Positions 1 to 17,736 of a DNA stretch of 64,000 bases are shown piece after piece. The notes below the pieces were generated by a model. The model was not told where the DNA came from. It searched no databases and saw nothing but the letters and a program-made list of their open reading frames with translations. Position numbers and translations under genes: made by a program. This DNA comes from Aporrectodea caliginosa (taxonomy: Eukaryota > Annelida > Clitellata > Crassiclitellata > Lumbricidae), in NCBI GenBank assembly GCA_020284085.1, contig JACEVL010000145.1, positions 479,501 through 543,500 on the forward strand, given 5' to 3'. The stretch's first letter is position 1. Each line of letters opens with the position of its first letter.

Positions 1-43
1 CTATATACAATGCCGCTGCTCAAGACCCGTCGCATGGGCAAGG

Positions 44-285
44 TGGAGGAGTCGCGGTGGTATAGGGGTATGTTCGGTGCCTTGCAGCCGGAGGGTTGCG
101 GGTTCGAATCCAGCTCAAAGCCGCCGCGTAGGGACCCTGGGCAAGTCCTTCACTCGCAATTGCTCAAGCGCTTCGGCGTGAAACTCCGATTCAGCGTCCG
201 TGCAGTAGTCGGGAGCGCCTCTGAATGGGCAATCTGGTAGGGGCGCTATAACAAGTGTTCAAATACAATACAATACAAAGACTAG
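44..285 (+). repeat. tRNA-derived SINE with LINE-like 3' tail
   Basis: The head has a tRNA-like arrangement with a clear B box (GGGTTCGAATCC at about 108-119) and a weaker A box near 58-75. A central core reads GGGCAAGTCCTTCACTC. The 3' part (about 208-285) contains GGAGCGCC, GAATGG and GGGGCGCTATA, then a CAATA-type tail, and matches the 3' end of the LINE at 25680-27155. A related core (AAGTCCTTCACTC) recurs at 60690-60710. It is therefore a SINE probably moved by that LINE's machinery, and not a functional tRNA gene. Confidence 0.75.
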
Positions 286-289
286 GTAA

Positions 290-1140
290 TGCAGAGCGGG
301 GAAACAAGTCCACTCTTTATGGGGGCAAGGAGGAGGTACGCAAGGACGGAAAGGGTGGCAGGTCAGGAGCTGAACAACAGCAAGAATGCTAGCGACTTTC
401 TGGCGATCCAGCTCCACATATCGGTAGATGGTCGGGGCCTCAAGCAGCAGGGACAAACCCCTCACGTGAAACGCCTGGGTGACTTATGGGACCGCCCTCC
501 TTTCGGGGGGGGGACTTCATCCAGGCCATCAAGTTGAGGGGAACCTTGTTACCGTCTGAGGATTGTGGCTCACGTAACGGTGGACAGGTCCAGTATGGTG
601 CGACGCTGTGTGCAATGCTCAAGACACCCTAGCTCACATCTCCCAAAGCTATGCGTGGACCCACCGTCTCCGGTGTGATAGGCATAACTCGGCGCTCCAT
701 CTGATATGCTGAAACATTGAGTCAAAGGGTCACTCGGTGATCCACGAGCCGGCTATCCCTACTAAAGTTGGCAAGCGTAAGCCTGACTTGGTTGCCCTGG
801 TGGACGAGGTTGCCTATGTCGTTGATGTCACCATTACCCTGGACTCTACAGATATTAGTGGTCCATATAAGGAGAAGGTATGCTGTTATGCTAGACTTGA
901 TGTCATTGACTGGGTGGCCAATGTCTATCCCGGGAAGCCGTGGGTTTTAGGGCGGCAGTTCTGAACTGGCGAGGAGCACTCCACCAGGCGTCGTCAAGCA
1001 TCCTTCGAAAGTTGTCAGGGCTACTGATGAAACCCTCATGGCGTGCCTGGTGTTAACCAACACTTCGAACATGTTCCGACACTTCACCCGGTCGACAGTG
1101 AGGGTCCAAAGACGCCAGACTCTGATGCAGCCTGGCAACC
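290..1140 (+). pseudogene. Decayed R2/NeSL-type LINE, C-terminal endonuclease part
   Basis: Frame-broken plus-strand reading shows features of the C-terminal region of LINEs that carry a restriction-like endonuclease. In order: FIQAIKLRGNLVPS near 510-560; an ETLAHISQ-like stretch and a THRLRCDRHN-like stretch near 625-690; then KPDLVALVDEVAYVVDVT at 780-833, followed by YKEKVCCYARL and, one frame away, a LNWRGALHQASS-like end near 960-1000. KPDLV..VIDV matches the KPD...D endonuclease core of the R2, R4 and NeSL clades. Stops and frameshifts interrupt it, the reverse transcriptase is absent, and no rDNA is visible beside it. The clade assignment is from motif memory. Confidence 0.6.
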
Positions 1141-1227
1141 ATCTCTGAAGGTAAAAGAAATAGCCAAATAAAAGATTTGCGAGTACAGTTACCCGATGTT
1201 ATCAAACGGCACCAGCAGAGTCGCTCT

Positions 1228-1331
1228 CCGTATTTATCGAGCGGCTCCAACGGGGTCGACCTCCCCGATATATATCGAACCGCCACTAGTGGGGAACTTT
1301 CCCCGTATTTTATCGAACGACTCCAACGGGG
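1228..1331 (+). repeat. Short degenerate direct repeat
   Basis: Two imperfect copies of a unit containing CGTATTTATCGA and GGCTCCAACGGGG lie at 1228-1255 and 1301-1331, separated by a related CCCCGATATATATCGAAC stretch. It lies between the R2-like remnant and the minus-strand ORFs. Origin unknown. Confidence 0.5.
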
Positions 1332-1544
1332 TTTTCCCATATCTAAGCTTATACATACCTGCCATTTCTTTATATCTTACGATCGGCTTCAATAGCTTTA
1401 CTCAGCATTTTAAAATCCACAATCTCATAAGGATTTAACTCGACCCTTTCAGCGACTAACAGTGGCGTCTACGCTGAATAAGACTTTGTTGAGGGATAAC
1501 AAAGACAGCGCCTCTATCCAGCAGCCACGTGACTGACAATATTA

Positions 1545-2060
1545 TTATAGTGTGGCGCTTCGCTCGCCCGGGGAGGACCTAGGTCCGGACGGGGTTTCAC
1601 CAGCCAGGCCAGGATCGAACTCAGGGGACCTATTCCTGTCACTGCAGCTAGGAAGGGAGGTAACCGGCGGTAAAGGCTCGTTCCCCATGCGGGTCAAAAG
1701 GAGTGCAACCTCTAATTCGTCTAAATCTGTGTCAGGTACCAGGATGGAGCCAAGGGGGTCCGTGACCCTCGGTTGGAGGGTAACCATCGATTGATTTGAT
1801 AGCTCTGGGTTTCGTGATGGGTCTCCCCTACATTGTGAATCATTTATTCTGTTTGTTTCTTTCAGGTACTCCCTACCCGGACCTCTAGGGACTTCGAACC
1901 CTGGGAACGAATCACGGTCGTCAACCTCCCCTTCCTCCTGTGATTTACTACATTCGGAAACTATCAGCGGAAATAGTTTATCAAATTTTGTTAGGAACGC
2001 TTTGGTCAATTTCGGATCGGAATGCATCAATTGAAGACATCGGTCTAAATCAGACTCCAT
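1545..2060 (-). CDS. Unassigned ORF, about 171 residues
   Basis: An open frame on the minus strand with an ATG at 2060. The N-terminal half looks protein-like (MESDLDRCLQLMHSDPKLTK, then KFDKLFPLIVSECSK), followed by an acidic EEGEVDD stretch and a proline-rich, low-complexity C-terminal half. I recognise no family, signal peptide or membrane segment. Its neighbour at 2266-2619 runs in the same direction, and a promoter-like ETS/CRE motif lies further upstream, so the two could be parts of one small gene. A transposable-element gag-like protein is equally possible. Confidence 0.3.
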   Translation of the reverse strand: MESDLDRCLQLMHSDPKLTKAFLTKFDKLFPLIVSECSKSQEEGEVDDRDSFPGFEVPRGPGREYLKETNRINDSQCRGDPSRNPELSNQSMVTLQPRVTDPLGSILVPDTDLDELEVALLLTRMGNEPLPPVTSLPSCSDRNRSPEFDPGLAGETPSGPRSSPGERSATL

Positions 2061-2265
2061 TGTATTGTGTAACAGTTTGACAATTAACTGCAATTGATTA
2101 CAGAAATAAAATGAACTAAGAGTTTAAACTGAACTAATTGTGTTTTTGTATTCTTTCTTACACTTTGAAAGAATCTGTTTAATTAATTAATCAAATCAGA
2201 CAATTATTGGATCTGAGCTTTGACCTCTTGACCTAGTTACATCACTTAGGCTAATCAAGCTATGC

Positions 2266-2619
2266 TCAATCTAAGCAATCCACAACGTTACTCCCTCTAA
2301 TTTTTACATTTAATTTCCAGGGGCGAGTAGCCAACCAAAGGAACGCTAATCTAACCTTAGTACTCCAAATTACCAGGTTATCCTCACTTAAACCCTTCTT
2401 TCTACCAATTTCTATTCCACTCAAAATGGCCGCCGGACGCTCTTCAGCGTTACCATTAACTACGCTAATTAGGTCGGTCGTTATCTTCACTAATTTCCTC
2501 AACCTAACTATTTCTACTGCACCCGGGGGTTCACGTTTAATTAACCCAGGACAAGATGGCTGTTTTAACGCTTTTTGTCGGCACAAATCGGGGATATACT
2601 TATCCTGCGGGCCACACAA
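2266..2619 (-). CDS. Unassigned ORF, about 117 residues, no ATG in frame
   Basis: An open minus-strand frame with plausible composition (CGPQDKYIPDLCRQKALKQP near the start, a basic LRKLVKITTDLISVVNGN centre, IEIGRKKGLSEDN, then WLATRPWKLNVKIRG). No in-frame ATG precedes it. The nearest upstream ATG (2650-2648) is one base out of frame and opens an eight-codon ORF. It could be an exon of an uncharacterised gene or part of a retroelement. No domain is recognised. Confidence 0.3.
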   Translation of the reverse strand: MCGPQDKYIPDLCRQKALKQPSCPGLIKREPPGAVEIVRLRKLVKITTDLISVVNGNAEERPAAILSGIEIGRKKGLSEDNLVIWSTKVRLAFLWLATRPWKLNVKIRGSNVVDCLD

Positions 2620-2671
2620 ATAAATTTCATTTAAGCGCCTTGCTCGACATTTTGTAAAACAACTCCTCTTC

Positions 2672-2691
2672 TGACGTCACTTCCTTCCGGT
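2672..2691 (-). promoter_or_regulatory. Composite ETS/CRE-like promoter motif
   Basis: On the minus strand this reads ACCGGAAGGAAGTGACGTCA: two ETS-type GGAA cores joined to a perfect CRE (TGACGTCA, 2672-2679). This arrangement is typical of CpG-type housekeeping promoters. It sits 22 bases upstream of a minus-strand ATG and upstream of the two unassigned ORFs. That it is active is inference. Confidence 0.4.
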
Positions 2692-2924
2692 CCTCTATTG
2701 AACTTTTGTAGCGCTATTGAATTTCGCCACAATAGGCCTAGACAGGTTTTGGACAATAGCATTAGAAAGATAGGGTGATTTTTAATTTAATATTGGAGCA
2801 GGTAACAATAACAAATATATCAGCTTAATAGTTCCACAGCTCTCTCAATAAGTACCGCGGTCCGACTGATATTCGATGTTTACTGCACATTCTGTATTTA
2901 CATGCGGATGTTAGCATAATTATA

Positions 2925-3103
2925 ATTATAGTCGTGCGGAATGGGCTACCATTGGAATTGCGCCTGCTTTCCAGAACGCTCTCTGGCACATTCTATATTA
3001 ACCTGAAAACTGTTCTTTTGGCCGTGCTGGAGTCGGGAGCACCCCTGAGTAGTTCCCTGGAAGAGGTGCTATATAAATCTCCTGAATGAATGAATGAATA
3101 TAT
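2925..3103 (+). repeat. LINE 3' end with (TGAA)n tail
   Basis: A frame resembling the last residues of a LINE polyprotein (RNGLPLELRLL, then INLKTVLL) is followed by a 3' UTR containing GGAGCACCCCTGAGTAG and GGTGCTATATAAAT, ending in TGAATGAATGAAT. The same tail occurs at 18930-19075. It is a 5'-truncated insertion. Confidence 0.6.
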
Positions 3104-3121
3104 AATGTGTATATATATCAT

Positions 3122-3358
3122 ATAATACATCAGGCAGGAAGAGACCTATATAGGTTGATGAGTAAATATATTGAAATTTGATCAAAGGGGTGGTTTTAGA
3201 ATACTATATATATATATATTCGTTTATATAATACATCAGGCAGGAAGAGACACAGCTTCGCCACTAACATCATACAAAGCTACTAAAAAGAGAAGCAAAA
3301 ATGAGTAAATGTTGAAATTATTGAAATTTGAGTCAAAGGGGTGGTTTTAGAATACTAT
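3122..3358 (+). repeat. Direct duplication of an anonymous sequence
   Basis: Two copies begin with ATAATACATCAGGCAGGAAG (about 3122 and 3227) and end with CAAAGGGGTGGTTTTAGAAT (about 3184-3203 and 3335-3354). The second copy carries about 45 extra bases in its middle. No coding potential was seen. Confidence 0.65.
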
Positions 3359-3423
3359 TAGCCTATATAGAATACTATAGAACTCTAGGTATATATATTC
3401 TTAGTCTTTTAGCTGAAGTACTA

Positions 3424-4100
3424 AGACTAAGTTAAGTGCATGGGGGCGGAGAGCGTGTGGTCACAGTACAAGTGGCGGAAACGATCAGCATAGGACATCC
3501 GTCTCATATCATATGATGGATCGGAGGAGACGGTCCTCAGCTGACGAGACCTGGTCATCGATGGTTGTGGTTCCAGATGGAAGATAACCCAGGCACATAG
3601 CCCTTGCCAGAAACCGCTCGTCTGTTGCGCTCGACTGATGACACTAGGCCCCACGACGCTGGTGCAACATATATCAACCTTCAACGAGACCATGGTAGCC
3701 TCGGCGACCAGATGTAACGCTTTTGGTGGAAGACCATGCACTCCGAGGACACGCAAGGCGTGCTGAGGCAGAGCTGGCCTGTATGATCTCGTTAACATGG
3801 CCAGTACTGAACATCTCGCCAGAGGGTAACGCCGAGGATGTGCATCGACCCGAAGCACATCAGCCATCACGGGACAGCTCAGCACAGCCTCCTCGCAACA
3901 AGCATCTCACGGGACTTGGTTGGATTTAGCTCAAGGATGTTTAGTGCTGCCGGTCTCGATACATTGCTAAACTCCTCTGAAACCGTTGCTCTTGCCCTCG
4001 ACCCTACCAACAGGGAAGTGTCATCCGCGTACTTAAAACATTTTGCTCTCAGGATTCACAGAATGAAGGACATAACCTTGCCTTACCCCATGTAGTCTAC
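3424..4100 (-). pseudogene. Decayed LINE reverse transcriptase C-terminal part
   Basis: In broken minus-strand frames, ELNPTKSREML (near 3900-3935) matches the ELNPxKxKEM motif downstream of the RT catalytic box in many LINEs. It is followed by a LGVTL-like stretch and a leucine/arginine-rich segment (HALRVLGVHGLPPK near 3720-3770), the usual position of the LRVLRRAGxPP block. Stops and shifts prevent function. The clade cannot be set from this piece. Confidence 0.5.
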
Positions 4101-4143
4101 GCAGTCAAGTGACATCTCTCCCCTCAACTGTGCATATTGTAAA

Positions 4144-4960
4144 TTGATATGCATTTCAATACATTTACTTATACAAGTCCAATCTATAGTCAAAATTTTA
4201 TATGAATATATCGCTCATGCTGTTAAGCATTCTATGCTCCCCCCCCGACAACAAACTACAGTACTTGCTAATTGGGTAACTTTGGGTGTTCATTCATCTC
4301 CATGCCCTAGGCACTGGAAATTGATGATCGCTTCTTCACCGAACAGTAAGTCAAAGCTGAACTTCATTCCATCACAATTCGTCTCCAGTCACACAACTGA
4401 CATGAGACATGTCCAGTGGACCGTTCCTGCAGTGGACAAATTGCTGATACAGTTGAAATCAGACAAAACCTTGATGAACCCGTGGCTGACCAATAGGTCC
4501 CAATACTATCCCAAATTCCTAATACAAATCAGACAGTCCAGTCAGTCTATCAATCATCTACACAACCACTGCCAAATAATCTTAGCCCAACATTCAGTCA
4601 TATCTTCATTCAAACCAATTAAAGTACACATTCAAACAAAGTAAACTGCTTCACATACAAATTGCAAATCCCAAAATATACAGACATTTCATATAAATTA
4701 TGTCCACACCATCAACACAACTTTACCAATACATTTCAGTCAACCAGAAACCACCCAAACACAAGCAACTGTCCAATCAATCATCATAAATACTACCATA
4801 AAACAAGCAGTCATTACCCTCGTTCCCGCTACACCACTACGACCGCCACCACCACCAGTGAACTGTTCATCACTGGTTTAGCCATCACACATTGTGGCAT
4901 GTTAAACCAAGAAACCATTTAAAAGGAATTTTCATTTATTCACTAGGTTCTCGATTCCTG
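4144..4960. other. No gene recognised between LINE debris and ATP5A 3' end
   Basis: AC-rich sequence with open frames but no recognisable protein. Nothing here could be supported as a gene or repeat. Confidence 0.4.
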
Positions 4961-4984
4961 AATGTCTAAATTGACATTTAATTA

Positions 4985-5021
4985 TTTATTAAGGACAATC
5001 GTGTCTGTGACTTATTTTATT
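4985..5021 (-). terminator. Candidate polyadenylation signals of ATP5F1A
   Basis: Minus-strand AATAAA hexamers lie at 5021-5016 and 4990-4985, about 200-230 bases past the ATP synthase alpha stop codon. Either could define the 3' end. Not tested against transcripts. Confidence 0.5.
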
Positions 5022-5217
5022 CCACACACAAACCCGAAAAATCATCGGACTTTGCAATTTTACAAAAACATTTCCGGAAAGTGTCCAGTCTTCCTGCACA
5101 GACGCTCTTCTTAATTATCGCTTCTCAGGCAGAAGCAGCTCTAAGGGCTTTGACCTTCACTAAAGTTCTTGTCATCCTACGTACGGAGGTCATGTTGTGA
5201 CCCGATCCAACTCCCGC

Positions 5218-14592
<9,375 letters not shown>

Positions 14593-14700
14593 TTTGTCCT
14601 AAGTCGACTTCTCGGCGAGAGAGAAAGATGGCCACCGTCAGACGGATGCAAGGTCACCGACTAACCAACGACTCAACTCCACTGGGATAAAAACCCCGTC
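14593..14700 (-). promoter_or_regulatory. ATP5F1A: Probable ATP5F1A 5' UTR and core promoter
   Basis: Just upstream of the start codon the minus strand has a pyrimidine run (CTTTCTCTCTC), typical of initiator or TOP-like starts. The opposite strand carries AAGATGGC at 14625-14632, the YY1-type core common in promoters of mitochondrial and ribosomal protein genes. The exact transcription start is not visible. Confidence 0.45.
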
Positions 14701-14784
14701 GACTGGATCGTCATGGGTTACGCATCTTGTATTTTATTGGACGATCAGTTTGCAAGGTAGAGAATTTTCGTTTGATATTTCGTT

Positions 14785-14998
14785 TGATATAGCCGATATA
14801 AGTAAGTAAGAATATTCTTGATTGAGAAGCACTAGCAAACGCACAGCACTGTACATCGCAAGGATATAGATTAAAACATTCAAACAAAAACAAAAAACGT
14901 ATATATACAAGCAAAGAATTGAATGGGAGAAGTTATTTTATATCAGAGGAACCTATAGGGGAGGAAGAGTTAGGGCTAGTCATAGAGGGAAAATTAAG
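14785..14998 (-). repeat. Dispersed retroelement 3' end, copy 1
   Basis: About 215 bp, closely repeated at 59567-59780. On the minus strand it ends in TCAATCAAGAATATTCTTAC followed by (TTAC)n, the polyadenylation-like end and short tandem tail of a LINE or SINE. Confidence 0.7.
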
Positions 14999-15001
14999 AA
15001 C

Positions 15002-15316
15002 TTAAATAGACTGGCTTCCGATAAAGAACGCCTGGAGAAACTCCTAAAAAGAGCCAAACGCCTAAGCTACCTAGAACAACCCTTTCCAACGTCAGTCTCT
15101 GAACTTGCCAAAATAGCCGATGCAAAACTCCTTTTCTCCGTAGGCCTATTACACAACCTCAAGCATGTACTTCACCAACTCCTACCTCCACTCCGACCCC
15201 TCTCCTGTCACCAATTAAGACCTAGAGCACACCACCATAGTGACCATACTCTCCAAAGGACAACTCTCAATTTATTCCCAGATAATTATATAAAAATGTT
15301 TACTAGTTTATTCTAA
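15002..15316 (+). pseudogene. LINE polyprotein C-terminal fragment
   Basis: An open frame of about 100 codons ends at TAA 15314-15316. It reads LEKLLKRAKRLSYLEQPFPT, LAKIADAKLLFSV and HVLHQLLPPLRPLSCHQLRP. The H(V/C)LHxLLPP...LRPR pattern ends many LINE ORF2 proteins. The reverse transcriptase is absent, so this is a truncated insertion. Confidence 0.55.
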
Positions 15317-15407
15317 AATCAAATGAACTATAATTATCCATTACCACTCATGTTAGCATTTCTGCGTTTTTGTCAGAATGTTTTTCTCAATAAACGAATA
15401 TAATATA

Positions 15408-16935
15408 CACTGTGAGCCATAAAAAACCGGGCCACTTTATGTTTAGCTATATCGCGGTCGGTATTTTAAATTTTTTTATAGTTTTTGTGTCGTTTGAAAG
15501 AAAAATTAAATCTCTACGATTTACTTATTTACTTGCGCGGATGACGTCATATCCGTTTCGCAGCATAATGTAAATAAAGTTGATGGTTGAAAATTTGAGT
15601 TAAAATTTTAAAATGTTGAGTTTTGAGGATAAAATTTTAATTAAAAATCTGCGGGAATGCAAAAATTATTCTTCTAGACGATTAATTAAGGAGTTTCCGA
15701 ACAAGAATTGGAAAAGAAAAACATTAGATGACTTTCTGCGAAAGTTGAGAACTACCGGTTCAGTTGAACGCGCTGCGGGAAGTGGTCGGCCAAAATCGTC
15801 GCGAACTGAAGATAATATCGCCGCCGTCAATGAATTGGTTCAGAGCCAGGAAGACAAGCCTAAAACACATCTTTCAACCAGACAAATCGCGAGAGAGCTG
15901 AATCTTACACAAACGACGGTCAGACGCATTATTCATAACGATTTGGAACTGAAATGCTTAAAAAGACGACGGGCTCAGGAACTGACCACCGCTAATCGTC
16001 AATCTCGTTTGGTACGAGCTAGACAATTGCTGCAGCGTTTCTCAGTATCGGATGTCGGTTTCATTTTCTTCACTGATGAAAAGTTATTTACAGTTGCTGC
16101 GCCGTCAAACACTCAAAACGATCGTCTTTATGTGCCTCGTTCAGTGTCAAAGAAACAGATTTCATCAGACCGTCTGTTGCGTACCAGGACAACATTCAGC
16201 AAGTCGCTCATGGTTTCCGTGGGAATTTCGAAACTCGGTCGCACAGAGCTTATATTCGTTGACCCGGGAGCCAAAATCAATGGCCAATATTATCGAGACG
16301 TGATGCTAGCAGAACATTTGTTGCCACAAATGCGCCACATTGCTGGCGACATGTTCATTTTCCAACAAGATTCAGCTCCGGCGCATCGGGCTCGTGAAAC
16401 AATTGAGTATCTGTCTCGCAATGCACCATACTTCATAGGGCCAGAGATGTGGCCACCCAATTCGCCTGACCTAAATCCACTCGATTATTCCATCTGGTCC
16501 ATTATGGAACAGCGCGTGTACCAACAGCGCATTCAGAACACTGATGAACTTCGGCAGTGTCTCGTATCCGTCTGGAACGATCTGGAACAACATCTTATTG
16601 ACACTGCAATTGATCAGTGGCGACGTCGCTTGGCAAAATGTGTACGTGAAAAGGAAGTCATTTTGAACACAAACTTTAAACAAATAAAGGCACTGAAGAA
16701 TTGTTTGCATTTAAGTAGTAAAAATGCAGCATTTATCGATTCTCACGTGTTTTTAGTGTCTTCAGTTTCGCAAGACAAGTTTAGCATACATGTAGGACTA
16801 AATCGATAATGTTTATTTCTGCTCTTTAGAGTATTGATTCCAGTTTAAAATAATGCAAAAAGTGTAAAAATCGATAAAGAAATGACAGAGATATAGCTAA
16901 ACATAAAGTGGCCCGGTTTTTTATGGCTCACAGTG
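15408..16935 (+). mobile_element. Intact DD37D mariner-type DNA transposon
   Basis: A 1,528-bp element with inverted ends that match perfectly for 46 bp, beginning CACTGTGAGCCATAAAAAAC at 15408 and mirrored at 16935. It is flanked by TA on both sides (15406-15407 and 16936-16937), the target duplication of the Tc1/mariner superfamily. It contains one uninterrupted transposase frame. Perfect ends plus an open frame suggest recent insertion. Autonomous activity is inferred. Confidence 0.9.
15613..16809 (+). CDS. Tc1/mariner transposase, DD37D type
   Basis: 398 residues from ATG 15613 to the stop at 16809. An N-terminal helix-turn-helix region (about 10-60: RRLIKEFPNKNW, LRTTGSVERA) is followed by a GSGRPKSSRT hinge, a second DNA-binding helix set (STRQIARELNLTQTTVRRII), and the DDE/D domain. 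Catalytic residues are D155 in FFTDEKLF, D253 in FQQDSAPAH and D291 in SPDLNPLDYSIW. Thirty-seven residues separate the last two, with aspartate third, so it belongs to the DD37D group (often called maT), not Tc1 (DD34E) or classical mariner (DD34D). The product would cut and paste the element at TA. The transposase frame has no stop or shift. The length is somewhat above the usual 340-370. Confidence 0.93.
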   Translation: MLSFEDKILIKNLRECKNYSSRRLIKEFPNKNWKRKTLDDFLRKLRTTGSVERAAGSGRPKSSRTEDNIAAVNELVQSQEDKPKTHLSTRQIARELNLTQTTVRRIIHNDLELKCLKRRRAQELTTANRQSRLVRARQLLQRFSVSDVGFIFFTDEKLFTVAAPSNTQNDRLYVPRSVSKKQISSDRLLRTRTTFSKSLMVSVGISKLGRTELIFVDPGAKINGQYYRDVMLAEHLLPQMRHIAGDMFIFQQDSAPAHRARETIEYLSRNAPYFIGPEMWPPNSPDLNPLDYSIWSIMEQRVYQQRIQNTDELRQCLVSVWNDLEQHLIDTAIDQWRRRLAKCVREKEVILNTNFKQIKALKNCLHLSSKNAAFIDSHVFLVSSVSQDKFSIHVGLNR

Positions 16936-17121
16936 TATATAGACTGATTTATTGAAAACATTGTTTATTGTATAGCATCTGGGCAAGGAAGCATTTCTGA
17001 GTCAGGTTGTCAAACATAGTAAGCTCACGGTTATGGGACCGTAGATGGCCGCAGTGAGTAGGCCTAGCGAGATTGCTTAGGCTAATAGGCGGTAACAATT
17101 TATGCAACACAACACACAATA

Positions 17122-17330
17122 GGAGCTGGATTGATGAAAATAACTGTTTCCCTAAGTAGAAGTTGGATTGATGAGAATAATTCCTTGCTTAAATAAAAGT
17201 TCGATTGATGAAAAATAATTTTTTGCTTAAATAGAAGTTCGATTGATGAGAAGTCATTTTTTGTCTGAAATAGAAGTTGGATTGGTGAATTTGTTTGCTT
17301 AAATGGAAGCTGGATTGATGACAATTATCA
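17122..17330 (+). repeat. Degenerate minisatellite, about 37-bp unit, six copies
   Basis: Units start GGAGCTGGATTGATGAAAAT, GAAGTTGGATTGATGAGAAT, AAAGTTCGATTGATGAAAAA and similar, each followed by AATTNNTTGCTTAAATA. Unit lengths are 33-39. The last unit ends within 11 bases of a hAT MITE. Confidence 0.8.
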
Positions 17331-17340
17331 TGGACATTGG

Positions 17341-17728
17341 CAGTGGCGTAGCCAGACTTAAATTCAAAAGGAGGCAACATCACACGTCACAGACCAGTGC
17401 ATATTTTTCCCAATGACCTTTTTTAGACATTACATTTTTTAACTCCGACGATGACACCTTTATACTTTTGTAAACTCTGATGACCTTCCTTTAGACGTTC
17501 TTTAAAAAATCCGATGACCTTTTTTTTAGTCATTAGATCATTTTTTCCCACTTTACCACTTGACCTCGAACACAGGCGCCTAACAACGAAACACTACACT
17601 TCAATTAAAGAGGAGACAACTTGCCAAAATCCTGGTTATTTGCGTCGTTGATCAATTGAAACTCCACTATATGGAAAAACCAAGAGGAGGCAATTGCCTC
17701 CTCCTGCCTTCATGTAGCTACGCCTATG
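17341..17728. mobile_element. hAT MITE, 388 bp
   Basis: The ends are CAGTGGCGTAGCCAGAC and, reversed, CATAGGCGTAGCTACATG, both followed by an AGGAGGCAA block. It is flanked by a perfect 8-bp duplication, GACATTGG (17333-17340 and 17729-17736). No ORF. A hAT transposase supplied elsewhere must have mobilised it. Confidence 0.88.
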
Positions 17729-17736
17729 GACATTGG

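Noticed and set aside
60..130. tRNA gene
   Set aside because: The A/B boxes are part of a SINE with LINE-type tail. The cloverleaf is not complete. The same reasoning applies to 42448, 44135, 60605, 62128 and 62397.
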